64,000 nt of DNA from Kitasatospora sp. NBC_01246 (GCF_036226505.1 NZ_CP108484.1:4154001-4218000), one strand, 5' to 3'; shown: positions 1 through 7,642, numbered from the stretch's first letter. Notes: a model not told the origin generated them from the letters alone. Numbers and translations: made by a program.

Positions 1-9
1 GGGGACCGG

Positions 10-564
10 TCAGAGACCGAGGGAGAGTGCGCGGGCCGAGGCTCGGTCGAGCAGCTGGTGAATGTCGGCCTGGCGGGTGGCGGGGCGGTCGTTGTACTCG
101 TCCGGGGAGCGCACGGGGCGGCCGGTGGAGTGCAGGACCTCCATGAGCTGGACCCGCGCGGTCTGGACGGTCAGCGGAGTGCCGTACCCGTGGGCGAGGA
201 CGGCAGCCTGAGCGCCGAGGAGGCAGACCCGGCCGGCGGTGTCCCACATGGCTCCCTGGAGCCAGCCGAAGGTGCTGATGTAGCGGGACGCGAGCCGCAG
301 GTGATCGGCGGCGGTCACCGGAACCGGGCGGGCCGGGCGGTGAGCGAGGCGGTCGAGCAGCGTCGGGCGGGGCAGCGGGTGACCGGCGTTCCAGAGCTGC
401 ACCGTGGAGCCGAGCGGCGAGAGGTACGGGACCGGGACACGTGCCGGGGCGGGCAGGGAGGCGAGGTATGCCTCGATCTCCGCGACCAGGCCGGAGGCGT
501 CCGGGGTGAGGACGAGCGGCGGAGGGAAGCCGAGCGCGGTGACGGTCGTCATGGCGGGGCTCAC
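10..564 (-). CDS. DUF6197-like AICE accessory protein
   Basis: Encodes 184 aa with no signal peptide or membrane segment. The central stretch around residues 90-125 (ASRYISTFGWLQGA, then GRVCLLGAQAAV) resembles the DUF6197 family common on actinomycete mobile elements; function is unknown. The GTG start overlaps the stop of the preceding small membrane gene (GTGA), so it is probably translationally coupled to the spd genes. An internal ATG at 552 (MTTVTAL) is an alternative start. It is the last gene of the transfer operon visible here; replication and integration genes are expected further left. Family assignment is tentative. Confidence 0.6.
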   Translation of the reverse strand: MSPAMTTVTALGFPPPLVLTPDASGLVAEIEAYLASLPAPARVPVPYLSPLGSTVQLWNAGHPLPRPTLLDRLAHRPARPVPVTAADHLRLASRYISTFGWLQGAMWDTAGRVCLLGAQAAVLAHGYGTPLTVQTARVQLMEVLHSTGRPVRSPDEYNDRPATRQADIHQLLDRASARALSLGL

Positions 565-749
565 TTGGGGTTGACGGCGGTGACGCCGGTGCGGGTGGTC
601 TCCTCGATGACCGGGGCGAGGAAGGTCCCGGCGAGGTAGAAGCCGAAGAGGGCGATCAGGGCGGCGACCCAGAGGCGGATGCCGAGGAGCTTGATGGCGG
701 TCCAGACGCCGGCGCCGAGGACGACGACCAGGGGCAGGGTGACGTTCAT
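561..749 (-). CDS. Small Spd-like membrane protein
   Basis: 62 aa with two hydrophobic segments (about residues 4-20 and 26-46) and a short polar tail, the size and layout of the small Spd proteins that help spread conjugative DNA between hyphal compartments. It overlaps the gene after it by GTGA. Its ATG at 747-749 overlaps a TGA of the long upstream frame (ATGA). The position inside a spd/tra operon is the main reason for the call; the sequence alone only shows a small membrane protein. Confidence 0.6.
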   Translation of the reverse strand: MNVTLPLVVVLGAGVWTAIKLLGIRLWVAALIALFGFYLAGTFLAPVIEETTRTGVTAVNPK

Positions 750-1678
750 GGGTTCGGTCTCCTGTCAGCGGACGGTGCAGCGGTGGGTACGGGCGGCGAT
801 CTCGGCGGCCGGGCGGGAGTCGTAGTCGGCGGAGAAGCCGCAGCGCGGGGCGGTGCAGACGGCGGTGTGCTTCTCACGGCCGCGGCCGTCGTAGTAGGTG
901 GCGACCTGCACGGGGCCGATACGGATGCTGTTGCGCGGGCGGATCGGGCGGGGCATGGCGGGACCTCCGGTCGGACGAGCTGGGCGGTGATGGCCGCGGC
1001 GAGTTCGGGCGGGACACCGAGCCGGGCACGAAGGGTGTCGGGGTCGATCGGCGTGCCGGTGCGGGCCTGGTGATCGTCGGCGACCTTGCGGGCGTGGTCG
1101 ACCAGGGCGGCCGGGACCGAGACGGCCGCGACCGGGGTGGACAGAGGCGGCATGGGCGGGTTCGGCGGGGGTGGAGCAGGAGGCAGGGCCGGCGTGGTTT
1201 CGGGGGCTTCGACGGCCTCCGGCCCGGGCCCGATGGTCGGGGCGACCGACGGTGCAGCCGGCTCCGGCTCGTAGACCGGCGGTTCGGGCGCGGGATCGGG
1301 GCGATTGCCGGTGGTGGCGTGGGCCAGCAGCGTGCCGCCGAAGAAGGCGAGGGCGGGCCAGCCGGCGACGAGGATGCGGAGCCAGGCCGGAACGGCGCCC
1401 AGGTCGAGGAGCCCGGCGGTGGCCACGTTGGCGCCGAGGGAGGCCGCCAGGGCGATGGCGAACCAGGTCCAGGCGGCTGGAGCCGGGGTGCCGGCGGCGC
1501 GCAGGGTCCGCATACGGTGCCAGGCGGCGACGAGGAGAAGGTCGACGGAGACCGGGTAGGCCCAGGCCTTCCAACCGTTCTGTCCGGCCGCGGCGGCGAG
1601 GTCGTGGAGGTGGGCGAAGGACAGGGCGCCGGCGATGGCGGCTTGCACGAGTACGGCGTCCGGGCGGGGAAGGCGCAT
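746..1678 (-). CDS. DUF2637 (SpdB2-like) spread protein
   Basis: Begins MRLPRPDAVLVQAAIAGAL at an ATG preceded by a good GGAAGGAGG site. An N-terminal domain with about four membrane helices (residues 10-125) matches DUF2637/SpdB2 proteins of Streptomyces conjugative elements, followed by a proline-rich linker and a C-terminal segment (VDHARKVADDHQARTG...LRARLGVPPELAAAITAQL) typical of SpdB2. After about residue 245 the frame continues as low-quality Arg/Pro/Ser-rich sequence straight through the 63-aa gene at 765-956. The true end may therefore be near 960, with a lost stop or frameshift; the annotated end is the first in-frame stop. Likely a membrane partner of the transfer ATPase. Confidence 0.65.
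   Translation of the reverse strand: MRLPRPDAVLVQAAIAGALSFAHLHDLAAAAGQNGWKAWAYPVSVDLLLVAAWHRMRTLRAAGTPAPAAWTWFAIALAASLGANVATAGLLDLGAVPAWLRILVAGWPALAFFGGTLLAHATTGNRPDPAPEPPVYEPEPAAPSVAPTIGPGPEAVEAPETTPALPPAPPPPNPPMPPLSTPVAAVSVPAALVDHARKVADDHQARTGTPIDPDTLRARLGVPPELAAAITAQLVRPEVPPCPARSARATASVSAPCRSPPTTTAAAVRSTPPSAPPRAAASPPTTTPARPPRSPPVPTAAPSADRRPNP
765..956 (-). CDS. Mobile element transfer protein (63 aa)
   Basis: 63 aa starting MPRPIRPRNS. The middle (IGPVQVATYYDGRGREKHTA) and the pair CTAPRCGFSADYDSR / AARTHRC are typical of the short 'mobile element transfer protein' encoded beside DUF2637 proteins on pSAM2/SLP1-type elements. Cys35 and Cys40 with a downstream His-Arg-Cys could form a small metal site (inference). 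A GGAGG ribosome site precedes the ATG, and codon third positions are strongly G/C in this frame, so it is the real frame here even though a longer frame runs through the same DNA. Confidence 0.75.
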   Translation of the reverse strand: MPRPIRPRNSIRIGPVQVATYYDGRGREKHTAVCTAPRCGFSADYDSRPAAEIAARTHRCTVR

Positions 1679-1754
1679 CAGTCGGTCCTCCTTCCTGGGG
1701 TAGGGCCGGAACCGGGTGGGTCGGGGGTTCTCCCCGGCCCCGGCGGTCGGGTGG

Positions 1755-1928
1755 CTACTCGGCGGCCGCGCCGGTACCGAGGCAGGTGGGGCAGAGAACT
1801 TCGACCTCTCCGGCCGGGCGGGACCTCTTGCCCCGACCGACGGTGTGGGTTTCGCGCACCCAGCCCTCACCGGCGCAACCGGGGCACTTGGGTCGGGCGG
1901 GCACTCGGCGCTTGCGGGTAGTGGGCAC
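1755..1928 (-). CDS. Small double-CxxC zinc-finger protein (57 aa)
   Basis: A 57-aa gene starting at GTG behind a GAAGGA ribosome site. It contains two DnaJ-type half motifs, CPGCAGEG near residue 15 and CPTCLGTG near residue 46, separated by a basic stretch, so it should bind one zinc ion. Such tiny cysteine-rich proteins are commonly encoded between tra and spd genes of AICEs; their role is unknown. Codon usage is normal for the host (G/C at third positions). Confidence 0.7.
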   Translation of the reverse strand: MPTTRKRRVPARPKCPGCAGEGWVRETHTVGRGKRSRPAGEVEVLCPTCLGTGAAAE

Positions 1929-1951
1929 AGGCCGTCCTTCGGTGTCGGTGA

Positions 1952-2077
1952 TCAGATGGGTCGGCCGTCGCAGGTGCGGTAGTCACCGTCCGGCGCCCGG
2001 TCGATGCCGTAGCACTCGTCTCCGTGGGTGTCGGGCTCGGTGTCCTGCTGCTCGCCGCCGTTCTGCGGGTCGCTCAC
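1952..2077 (-). CDS. Tiny acidic hypothetical protein (41 aa)
   Basis: 41 aa (MSDPQNGGEQQDTEP... ending TCDGRPI) from a GTG with a strong GGAAGGA site. It is acidic, with cysteines at residues 22 and 36, and no recognised domain. It lies between the transfer ATPase gene and the zinc-finger gene and is codirectional with both, so it is probably part of the transfer operon. Supported by its ribosome site, frame and context only. Confidence 0.5.
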   Translation of the reverse strand: MSDPQNGGEQQDTEPDTHGDECYGIDRAPDGDYRTCDGRPI

Positions 2078-2161
2078 GGGTCTTCCTTCCAGGGCTGGTT
2101 CGGGCATGGCGGGGTAGGGACGTGGCGCGTGGCGGTCGCGCCGACCGGAGTGGGAGACGGG

Positions 2162-3541
2162 TCAGCCGGTGACGGTTCGGGGCTTGACCAGCGACGGGCC
2201 GTCGGGGGCCGGGGCCTGGACCGGCACGACCGGACGGAAGGCCGCGAGGGTGGGCAGGTCGGGTGTCAGGTGGGCGGTCTCCTGGCAGACGCGGGCCGCG
2301 TCGGCGAGGGACAGGTACGGGGTGCGGATGCGGGACCAGCCGCCGGAGGAGTCACCGGCCACCGCCGTCCCGGGCATCTCGGGGGCGATCGAGGTCGCGG
2401 CGAAGACCGCTTCGGGGGCGATGTCGCCGAGGCCCATTTCGGCGGTCGGCCGGTCGTTGACGCGGTGCACGACCCGGCCGGTGAGCTGGGCGCGGAGCAT
2501 CGTGGCGCCCTTGCCCAGCTCGGAGCCGAACCGCTGGCCGCACACCTCCAGGAAGATCCCGGCGGCGCGGCCCAGCTGGGCGAGGCGGATCAGCTGGGTG
2601 ACCATGTGGTCCCGGCGGTCCTCGTCCTTGCGGGTGGCGACGAGGAACAGCTCCGCGACCTCGTCCACGATCAGGACCAGCGGCACCGGGCGAGCCTCCG
2701 CCGGCAGGCCCCAGATGTCCGAGGTGATCTCGTGGTTCGGGACCGAACCGGGTACGCCCTGGTGGGAGCGGATCAGGTCGTACCGTGCGTCCATCTCGGC
2801 GATCAGGCTGTCCAGCAGCGCACTGGCTTGCACCGGGTCGGTGGCGAGCGCGGACAGCCGCGGGGCGAACGGTGCCTGTTCGACGCCGAGCTTGCAGTCG
2901 ATCCCCACCAGCGCGACCCGGCGTCGGGCGAGGCCGGTCACCAGGTTTCGCATGTAGACGGACTTGCCGGTCAGTGTCGTACCCAGGGTCAGGCAGTGCG
3001 GGACAACCCGGTAGTCACGGACGAAAGCCGTACCGTCGTCCCGCAGCGCCACCGGGACGAGCAGTTCACCGGACGGCGGCCGGCGCGGCATGCGTACCTT
3101 GCGAAGCACGTCGTAGCCGGTCATCCGCAGTTCCACCACACCGGGCTTCACCACGGACACGTGCACGGCGTGCACACCCCAGGCGTGCCGGAGGCGTTCG
3201 GCCGAGGCTGCCACGTCCGCCGGTTCCTGGCCGGGCGCCAGCCGCAGCCGGACCCGCAGGCCGGTGGAGGTCGGCCGGACCCGGCGGATCCGCGGCGGTA
3301 CCGGGCGGATCTCCCGACGGCTGGTCGCCCGGGTGACCAGCACGCGCAACCGGGACGGCGCCACCGTCAGCCCACAGGCATCCATCGTGCTGTTGTAGGT
3401 CGCGGAGAACCGAACCGCCGTGACCGGCAGACCGACCACCGACCAGTACACCGCCGGCGCCTTGACCCGGGCGTACGCCGCACCACCGGCGACGGCCACC
3501 ACCGGCCCGCTCATCTCGGTGAGCGTCAGTAGCTGCGACAC
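2162..3541 (-). CDS. FtsK/SpoIIIE-type conjugative DNA translocase (TraSA-like)
   Basis: 459 aa. Single-protein DNA pumps of this type move double-stranded DNA between mycelia in Streptomyces conjugation. The N-terminal part (residues 1-30) is hydrophobic and probably membrane-bound. Walker A is GTTLTGKS near residue 187, and Walker B is LVLIVDEVAEL near residue 280, followed by a sensor-like region (RAAGIFLEVCGQRFGSEL) typical of FtsK motor domains. Start is GTG, five bases after the stop of the small activator gene upstream, so the two are one operon driven from the KorSA-like operator region. A short motor without a recognisable gamma domain fits pSAM2 TraSA. Confidence 0.85.
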   Translation of the reverse strand: MSQLLTLTEMSGPVVAVAGGAAYARVKAPAVYWSVVGLPVTAVRFSATYNSTMDACGLTVAPSRLRVLVTRATSRREIRPVPPRIRRVRPTSTGLRVRLRLAPGQEPADVAASAERLRHAWGVHAVHVSVVKPGVVELRMTGYDVLRKVRMPRRPPSGELLVPVALRDDGTAFVRDYRVVPHCLTLGTTLTGKSVYMRNLVTGLARRRVALVGIDCKLGVEQAPFAPRLSALATDPVQASALLDSLIAEMDARYDLIRSHQGVPGSVPNHEITSDIWGLPAEARPVPLVLIVDEVAELFLVATRKDEDRRDHMVTQLIRLAQLGRAAGIFLEVCGQRFGSELGKGATMLRAQLTGRVVHRVNDRPTAEMGLGDIAPEAVFAATSIAPEMPGTAVAGDSSGGWSRIRTPYLSLADAARVCQETAHLTPDLPTLAAFRPVVPVQAPAPDGPSLVKPRTVTG

Positions 3542-3546
3542 CGCAC

Positions 3547-3894
3547 TCAGCCCTTCGTCGCGGCCGGCACGAGGGACGTGATGGCCGCGGCGCGGAACGA
3601 GATGCCGTGCCGCTTCTGACCGTTGAACTCGTTCTCCCAGTCACGAGCCTTGAGCCCGGTCACCGCCACCGGCATGCCCACGGCCAGGCCGTCCGAGATA
3701 CCGGTCGCCGGCACGGTCACGGTGTAGAGGTTGGCTTCGCCCTCGTCGGCGACCGTCAGGCCCACGGTCAGCAGCCGAGCCCCCGTCTCGCGGTCCGTCG
3801 CGATCTCGCCGGTCTGCTTGTTCACCAGCTTCGGGGACGGCGGGACCACCACGAACACGAAGGCGGTCGAGAGGTCGATCTTGAACACGGCCAC
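3547..3894 (-). CDS. SCO3933-family regulatory protein (Pra-like activator candidate)
   Basis: 115 aa from a GTG preceded by GAGGAGA. The sequence (MAVFKIDLSTAFVFVVVPP...NKQTGEIATDRETGARL...) matches the SCO3933-family regulatory proteins found upstream of the translocase gene on AICEs; the pSAM2 counterpart region includes Pra, the activator of replication, integration and excision. It resembles a beta-rich single-domain protein without a helix-turn-helix. It is the first gene after the two operators at 3929-3982, so repression by the GntR protein would shut off this gene and tra together. Equivalence to Pra is inference. Confidence 0.7.
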   Translation of the reverse strand: MAVFKIDLSTAFVFVVVPPSPKLVNKQTGEIATDRETGARLLTVGLTVADEGEANLYTVTVPATGISDGLAVGMPVAVTGLKARDWENEFNGQKRHGISFRAAAITSLVPAATKG

Positions 3895-3928
3895 AGTGAA
3901 TCTCCTCTAGCGGAGCTAAGCTCATGCA

Positions 3929-3942
3929 CTCATGTACATGAG
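3929..3942. promoter_or_regulatory. KorSA-like operator copy 1
   Basis: Perfect 14-bp palindrome CTCATGTACATGAG, located 35 bp upstream of the activator gene start. The same core recurs at 3963-3982 and 4834-4847, so it is the probable binding site of the GntR repressor encoded next door. Binding here should repress the activator/tra operon. Confidence 0.75.
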
Positions 3943-3962
3943 CTGATGGATAGAAGAGTGCC

Positions 3963-3982
3963 TGACTCCTGTACATGAGTCA
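3963..3982. promoter_or_regulatory. KorSA-like operator copy 2
   Basis: A 20-bp palindrome with one mismatched pair, core CTCCTGTACATGAG flanked by matching TGA/TCA. It sits 34 bp from copy 1 (about three helical turns between equivalent positions), which would allow cooperative binding of GntR dimers in front of the activator/tra promoter. Confidence 0.75.
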
Positions 3983-3983
3983 A

Positions 3984-4012
3984 CCCGCCGCGAGAAGGAA
4001 TCTTGCGGCGGG
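3984..4012 (-). terminator. Hairpin after the GntR gene
   Basis: CCCGCCGC and GCGGCGGG form an 8-bp stem around a 13-base loop, 21 bp beyond the stop of the minus-strand GntR gene. There is no T-run, so it is a weak or Rho-assisted terminator candidate separating korSA-like transcription from the tra promoter region. Confidence 0.45.
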
Positions 4013-4032
4013 CTGAGGAAGTTGAGCGAGCG

Positions 4033-4812
4033 TCAGTCGCGGGCGGCGAAGCGGTAGTCCAGAACGAACTGGTCAGCGGCCATGATCGTGTCGCAGACTT
4101 CCACCACGCGGCCGGCATCCGTGATCGCGTCCCGGACGAGATGGATCACCGGGGAACCCGGGCTCAGGGCGAGCGCGGCCGTCTCGGCCTTTGTAGCAAG
4201 CCGAGCGCGGACCGTCTCAACGAACTCGGCCAGGGTGTGACCGTGCTCCTCCAGACGGGCGTAGATCCCACCGCCGCCGGGGTTCTCGGCGAAGGTCTCC
4301 GGGATGTCCTTGACCACATCCCAGGGGAGGTAGGACGTCGCCTCCTCGGTCGGCGTTCCGTCGCGGAAGTACCGCCGCTTGCGGGCCAACACCTTGGACC
4401 CGGCGGGGACATTCAGACGCTCCGCGATTTCTGCAGGAGCGTCTACGGGGCCGACGAAGAGCACGTTCACGGACGGCTTGCCGCCGGACTGCTCGGCTTC
4501 GGCCAGGTACGCCGCCTTGCCGGCGAGCCGGTGGGCTCGGCGGAACCGGTCCGAGGACTTCCGCTGCACCGGGGGCCGTGACCGGACGAAGGAGCCGCGG
4601 CCGTGGTGGGTCTCGATCAGCTGTGTCGTCCGCAGCTCCGCGACTGCCTTGCGGACGGTGCCGGAGGCCACGCCGTACCGCTCCATGAGTTCGGCTTCGC
4701 TGGGGATCGCCGCGCCGGGAGGCAGGACCCCGGATCGGATCTGGGACGCCAGGTCGTCCGCGATCTGCTGGTACTTCGCCTTCGCCGTCGATGCGGCCTC
4801 GCCACTCGCCAT
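4033..4812 (-). CDS. GntR/HutC-family repressor, KorSA-like
   Basis: 259 aa. An N-terminal winged helix-turn-helix (residues 12-78: KYQQIADDLASQIRSGVLPP, PSEAELMERYGVASGTVRKA, ETHHGRGSFV) is followed by a UTRA ligand domain (about 95-255), the architecture of KorSA, the transfer repressor of pSAM2. ATG start with a GGAGA site 11 bases upstream. An operator copy lies 22-35 bp upstream of its start, so it should repress itself, the divergent Nudix gene and, through two more copies, the activator/tra operon. Its ligand is unknown. Confidence 0.85.
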   Translation of the reverse strand: MASGEAASTAKAKYQQIADDLASQIRSGVLPPGAAIPSEAELMERYGVASGTVRKAVAELRTTQLIETHHGRGSFVRSRPPVQRKSSDRFRRAHRLAGKAAYLAEAEQSGGKPSVNVLFVGPVDAPAEIAERLNVPAGSKVLARKRRYFRDGTPTEEATSYLPWDVVKDIPETFAENPGGGGIYARLEEHGHTLAEFVETVRARLATKAETAALALSPGSPVIHLVRDAITDAGRVVEVCDTIMAADQFVLDYRFAARD

Positions 4813-4829
4813 GGGGATGAAAGGTCTCC

Positions 4830-4847
4830 TATTCTCCTGTACATGAG
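4830..4847. promoter_or_regulatory. Operator copy 3 overlapping the promoter and start of the Nudix gene
   Basis: CTCCTGTACATGAG at 4834-4847 is the third copy of the GntR operator. A -10-like TATTCT at 4830-4835 lies seven bases before the Nudix ATG at 4843, and no ribosome site is present on the plus strand. This predicts a leaderless Nudix mRNA whose -10, start point and start codon are all covered by the repressor. Confidence 0.6.
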
Positions 4848-5310
4848 TACCAACACCCCACTTCAGCCGTCAACGCCGCTCCACTCCGTGTCGGTGGCCG
4901 GCGCGGTCGTGCGCGAGGACGGCCGAGTGCTGGCCATCCGCCGCGCCGACAACGGCACCTGGGAGCCGCCCGGCGGCGTGCTGGAACTCTCGGAGACGGT
5001 CGAGGACGGCGTGCGCCGCGAGGTGTACGAGGAGACCGGCATCAAGGTCTCGGTGGAACGGCTCACCGGCGTGTACAAGAACGTGAACCGGGGCGTCGTC
5101 GCCCTGGTCTTCCGGTGCCACCCCGAGGGCGGAAGCGAGCAGCTCTCCGACGAGTCGACGGCGGTGGCATGGCTGACCCCGGAGGAGGTCACCGACCGGA
5201 TGGGTGAGGTCTACGCCGTCCGCTTGCTCGACGCTCTCCAGGGCGAAGCAGCGCCGCACGTCCGCACGCACGACGGCCGGGCACTCATCGACTTGCCGCG
5301 GGCGAGCTGA
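4843..5310 (+). CDS. Nudix hydrolase, Pif-like immunity factor candidate
   Basis: 155 aa with a complete Nudix box at residues 45-67: G-x5-E-x7-R-E-V-Y-E-E-T-G-I, including all metal-binding glutamates. The rest is a standard alpha/beta/alpha Nudix fold with a C-terminal helix. Enzymes of this family cleave nucleoside diphosphate-linked compounds. On pSAM2 the immunity factor Pif, which prevents redundant transfer between donors, carries a Nudix motif and lies near korSA; the divergent arrangement and shared operator here make a Pif role likely but unproven. A generic housekeeping Nudix function is the alternative. Confidence 0.75.
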   Translation: MSTNTPLQPSTPLHSVSVAGAVVREDGRVLAIRRADNGTWEPPGGVLELSETVEDGVRREVYEETGIKVSVERLTGVYKNVNRGVVALVFRCHPEGGSEQLSDESTAVAWLTPEEVTDRMGEVYAVRLLDALQGEAAPHVRTHDGRALIDLPRAS

Positions 5311-5780
5311 CCCGGCTGACACTCCAGCGGAGTTGGGCGAAGCCGGACGGATCGAGGGGTGCGTAAAAACCTTCTCTACGGGTTCAAGGGCGCGCGCAGC
5401 GCGCCGAGGCGCTGGCCTTGCCGCTCGCCCCGCCCCCTGTCTTCGCCCGGGGCGGGCGGCGGCCGGCCGCGCCAGGCGTCGGACCGGAGGGGATGGGGTG
5501 CAGGCCACTACCGGCCGTGGCTGATGACGGGCGGCTCCACGGTTTTACCCACCTGCCAGGACCGGGACCCTCGTCGAGCAAGACCGGGGGGCCACTCGGC
5601 CAAATTGCGGTCAGGCCCAAAAGCCCTGACCGAGTCGCAACAGCTTACGGCCCCCCGATCATGCTCGACCCCAGACCAGACAGGACACCGGCCAAAACCG
5701 CTCCGCCGCCCGAGTGAACAGGCTCAGCCGGCCAGGGATCCCCATGAGCCGCCCGCCAGCTCCTCACGCAGTGCATCATG
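5311..5780. other. Intergenic region of the AICE, no gene seen
   Basis: About 470 bp without a convincing coding frame. It holds a small inverted repeat at 5608-5632 (CGGTCAGG / CCTGACCG, 9-base loop) and several Lys/Arg-poor short frames without ribosome sites. A transfer locus (clt) or replication signal could lie here, but nothing in the sequence shows one. Confidence 0.4.
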
Positions 5781-5820
5781 ACTACAGATGACTACAGACA
5801 ACTACAGATAGACTCTGTAG
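5781..5820. repeat. Three helically phased 10-bp repeats plus inverted half
   Basis: ACTACAGATG, ACTACAGACA and ACTACAGATA occur head to tail with an exact 10-bp period at 5781-5810, followed at 5811-5820 by GACTCTGTAG, whose CTGTAG is the inverse of CTACAG. It lies 31 bp upstream of the cargo gene start. Helical phasing suggests cooperative protein binding, either regulating the cargo gene or acting as an element locus. Confidence 0.7.
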
Positions 5821-5851
5821 CTGCAAGACGGACGCGAGCAGGGAGCTTCAG

Positions 5852-7642
5852 ATGGACTCGGCGGAACTCCACGCCCTGCTAGATGATCTTCGCCAGCTCG
5901 GCGGAGACCACAGCACGTGCGAGGTAAAGAAGTCCCAGGGCGGAATGCCCGTGACGATGTGGGAGAGCATCAGCGCGCTAGCAAACGCCCAGGGCGGCTG
6001 GGTGATTCTCGGCGTAGATGAAAAGAACGACTTCAGAATTGTTGGCGTCAACGACCCTTCCACAATCGAAGCACAGCTGGGTGGAATCTGCTCCGAGCTC
6101 GAACCCCCAATTCGCGCCGAGATTGTCACCGTCCAGGTCGATGGGAAATCGGTAGTCACCAGTTATATCCCTGCAATTCCGCGCGAGCAGCGCCCTTGCC
6201 ACAAGAAGAATCTTGGCCCGTATGCAGGATCCAGAATCCGAGTAGCTGACGGAGATCGCAAGTTTACCGACTACGAGGTCTCGGTACTGCTATCGAATCG
6301 CAGCGAGCCGCGCCATGACGTTTCTCCCGTTATTGACGCATCCCCCGACGATCTCAATGCGGATCTCATCGCCAGCTATCTTCGAAGAATCCGTGAGACA
6401 AAAGGAGACATCTTCAGGAGAGTCGACGACGAGCGCGCGCTAACGATGCTCAATGTCCTAACTCGCCATGATGGAAATGTCGTCCCGACGCTCGCGGGAC
6501 TACTTACGTTTGCCGACTACCCGCAAACCCACGAGCCACAATTGGATCTGACTTTCGTTTCCTACCCCGCGAATGACCCCGGCATTCCGGGGCCAGCCGG
6601 AGAAAGGTTCACCGAAAATCGATCTATCGACGGTCCGATCCCCTTGATGGTAACGGAGTGCATCCGGGTCTTGAAGCGCAATATGAAGCGCCGAAGCATC
6701 GTCACGGGAATCTACCGGGTCGATGAATGGGAGTATCCGGAGGAGGTCCTCAGGGAGGCCCTGGTGAATGCACTGGTCCACCGGGACTACTCCGAGCATT
6801 CACGTGGCATGCAGGTTCAGGTCGAGATGTATCCAGATCGACTAGTCATCAGGAACCCCGGCGGGCTTTATGGCCCGGTAGAGGTCAGCTCGCTCGGAAC
6901 TAGCACGATCTCTTCTTCTCGCAACAAGGCTCTGCTCAAGATCCTCGAAGATACGCCCTATGGTGATGGCCACATGGTTTGCGAAAATCGCGGCAGCGGG
7001 ATCGCAAGGATGCGCATTGCGCTAGCAGCTGCATGGATGGAACAGCCGAACTTCATCGATGACGTCGCCTCCTTCACAGCAGAGTTTCCGAATCACACCC
7101 TGCTGGACGAGGAAGCACTTGCCTGGCTGCAAGAACTCGACGGCAATCCACTGACGCGGTCCCAGATGACGGCACTAGTGATGATGCGCAACGGTGCAAC
7201 CATGACCAATAGCTCCTACAGGGCCGCCACTGGAATCCAAGACAGCCGAGTGGCAAGCCGCGAGCTCAAGGAGCTAGTTGACAGGGAGATCATCGTTCAG
7301 CTCGGCACTCGCGGCGGGGCCACCTATAAGCTGCGTACAGACGATGATGAACCTCAAATGGACGAGCTCGACCTGATCAGTAGGGAACCGTCGAGCGCCA
7401 GCTCCATCGAGAACGCGATTATGATTGATGCGCCGATCTCCGACCTCCAACAGAGAGTCCTGGATGCGATGGGGACTGCGGACGTAGCGCGCTCCGAGAT
7501 CGAGCAGGCTACGGGTCTTGCGCAGCATCAAGTAATCAGTGCCCTTCAGACCCTTCGTGGTCGTGGTCGTGTCGTGATGCTAGGTCAGCCCCGGTCCAGG
7601 CATGTCCGGTGGCGAGCAGTCTCCGTCACGCCGGCCGAGTAG
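5852..7642 (+). CDS. AlbA_2 (Schlafen-like) and RecG-C/HATPase-type ATP-binding protein
   Basis: 596 aa, ATG with GGGAG seven bases upstream. Residues about 10-140 form an AlbA_2/Schlafen-type domain (CEVKKS, ALANAQGGWVILGV, GSRIRVADG). Residues about 180-420 match the putative transcriptional regulator/helicase-C ATPase region (LREALVNALVHRDYSEHSRG, RLVIRNPGG, RGSGIARM), a GHKL-like nucleotide pocket. Two winged-helix segments follow (about 430-500 and 525-590). Codons contain many A/T third positions (AAA, GAT, ATT, TCG), unlike every neighbour, pointing to recent acquisition. Proteins of this build act as regulators or in anti-phage defence; which applies here is unknown. It is the terminal cargo gene of the integrated element. 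Confidence 0.75.
   Translation: MDSAELHALLDDLRQLGGDHSTCEVKKSQGGMPVTMWESISALANAQGGWVILGVDEKNDFRIVGVNDPSTIEAQLGGICSELEPPIRAEIVTVQVDGKSVVTSYIPAIPREQRPCHKKNLGPYAGSRIRVADGDRKFTDYEVSVLLSNRSEPRHDVSPVIDASPDDLNADLIASYLRRIRETKGDIFRRVDDERALTMLNVLTRHDGNVVPTLAGLLTFADYPQTHEPQLDLTFVSYPANDPGIPGPAGERFTENRSIDGPIPLMVTECIRVLKRNMKRRSIVTGIYRVDEWEYPEEVLREALVNALVHRDYSEHSRGMQVQVEMYPDRLVIRNPGGLYGPVEVSSLGTSTISSSRNKALLKILEDTPYGDGHMVCENRGSGIARMRIALAAAWMEQPNFIDDVASFTAEFPNHTLLDEEALAWLQELDGNPLTRSQMTALVMMRNGATMTNSSYRAATGIQDSRVASRELKELVDREIIVQLGTRGGATYKLRTDDDEPQMDELDLISREPSSASSIENAIMIDAPISDLQQRVLDAMGTADVARSEIEQATGLAQHQVISALQTLRGRGRVVMLGQPRSRHVRWRAVSVTPAE

Noticed and set aside
1070..2172. Long plus-strand open frames opposite the DUF2637 and small transfer genes
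   Set aside because: They are Arg/Gly/Pro-rich shadows of GC-rich minus-strand genes, without ribosome sites or recognisable domains.
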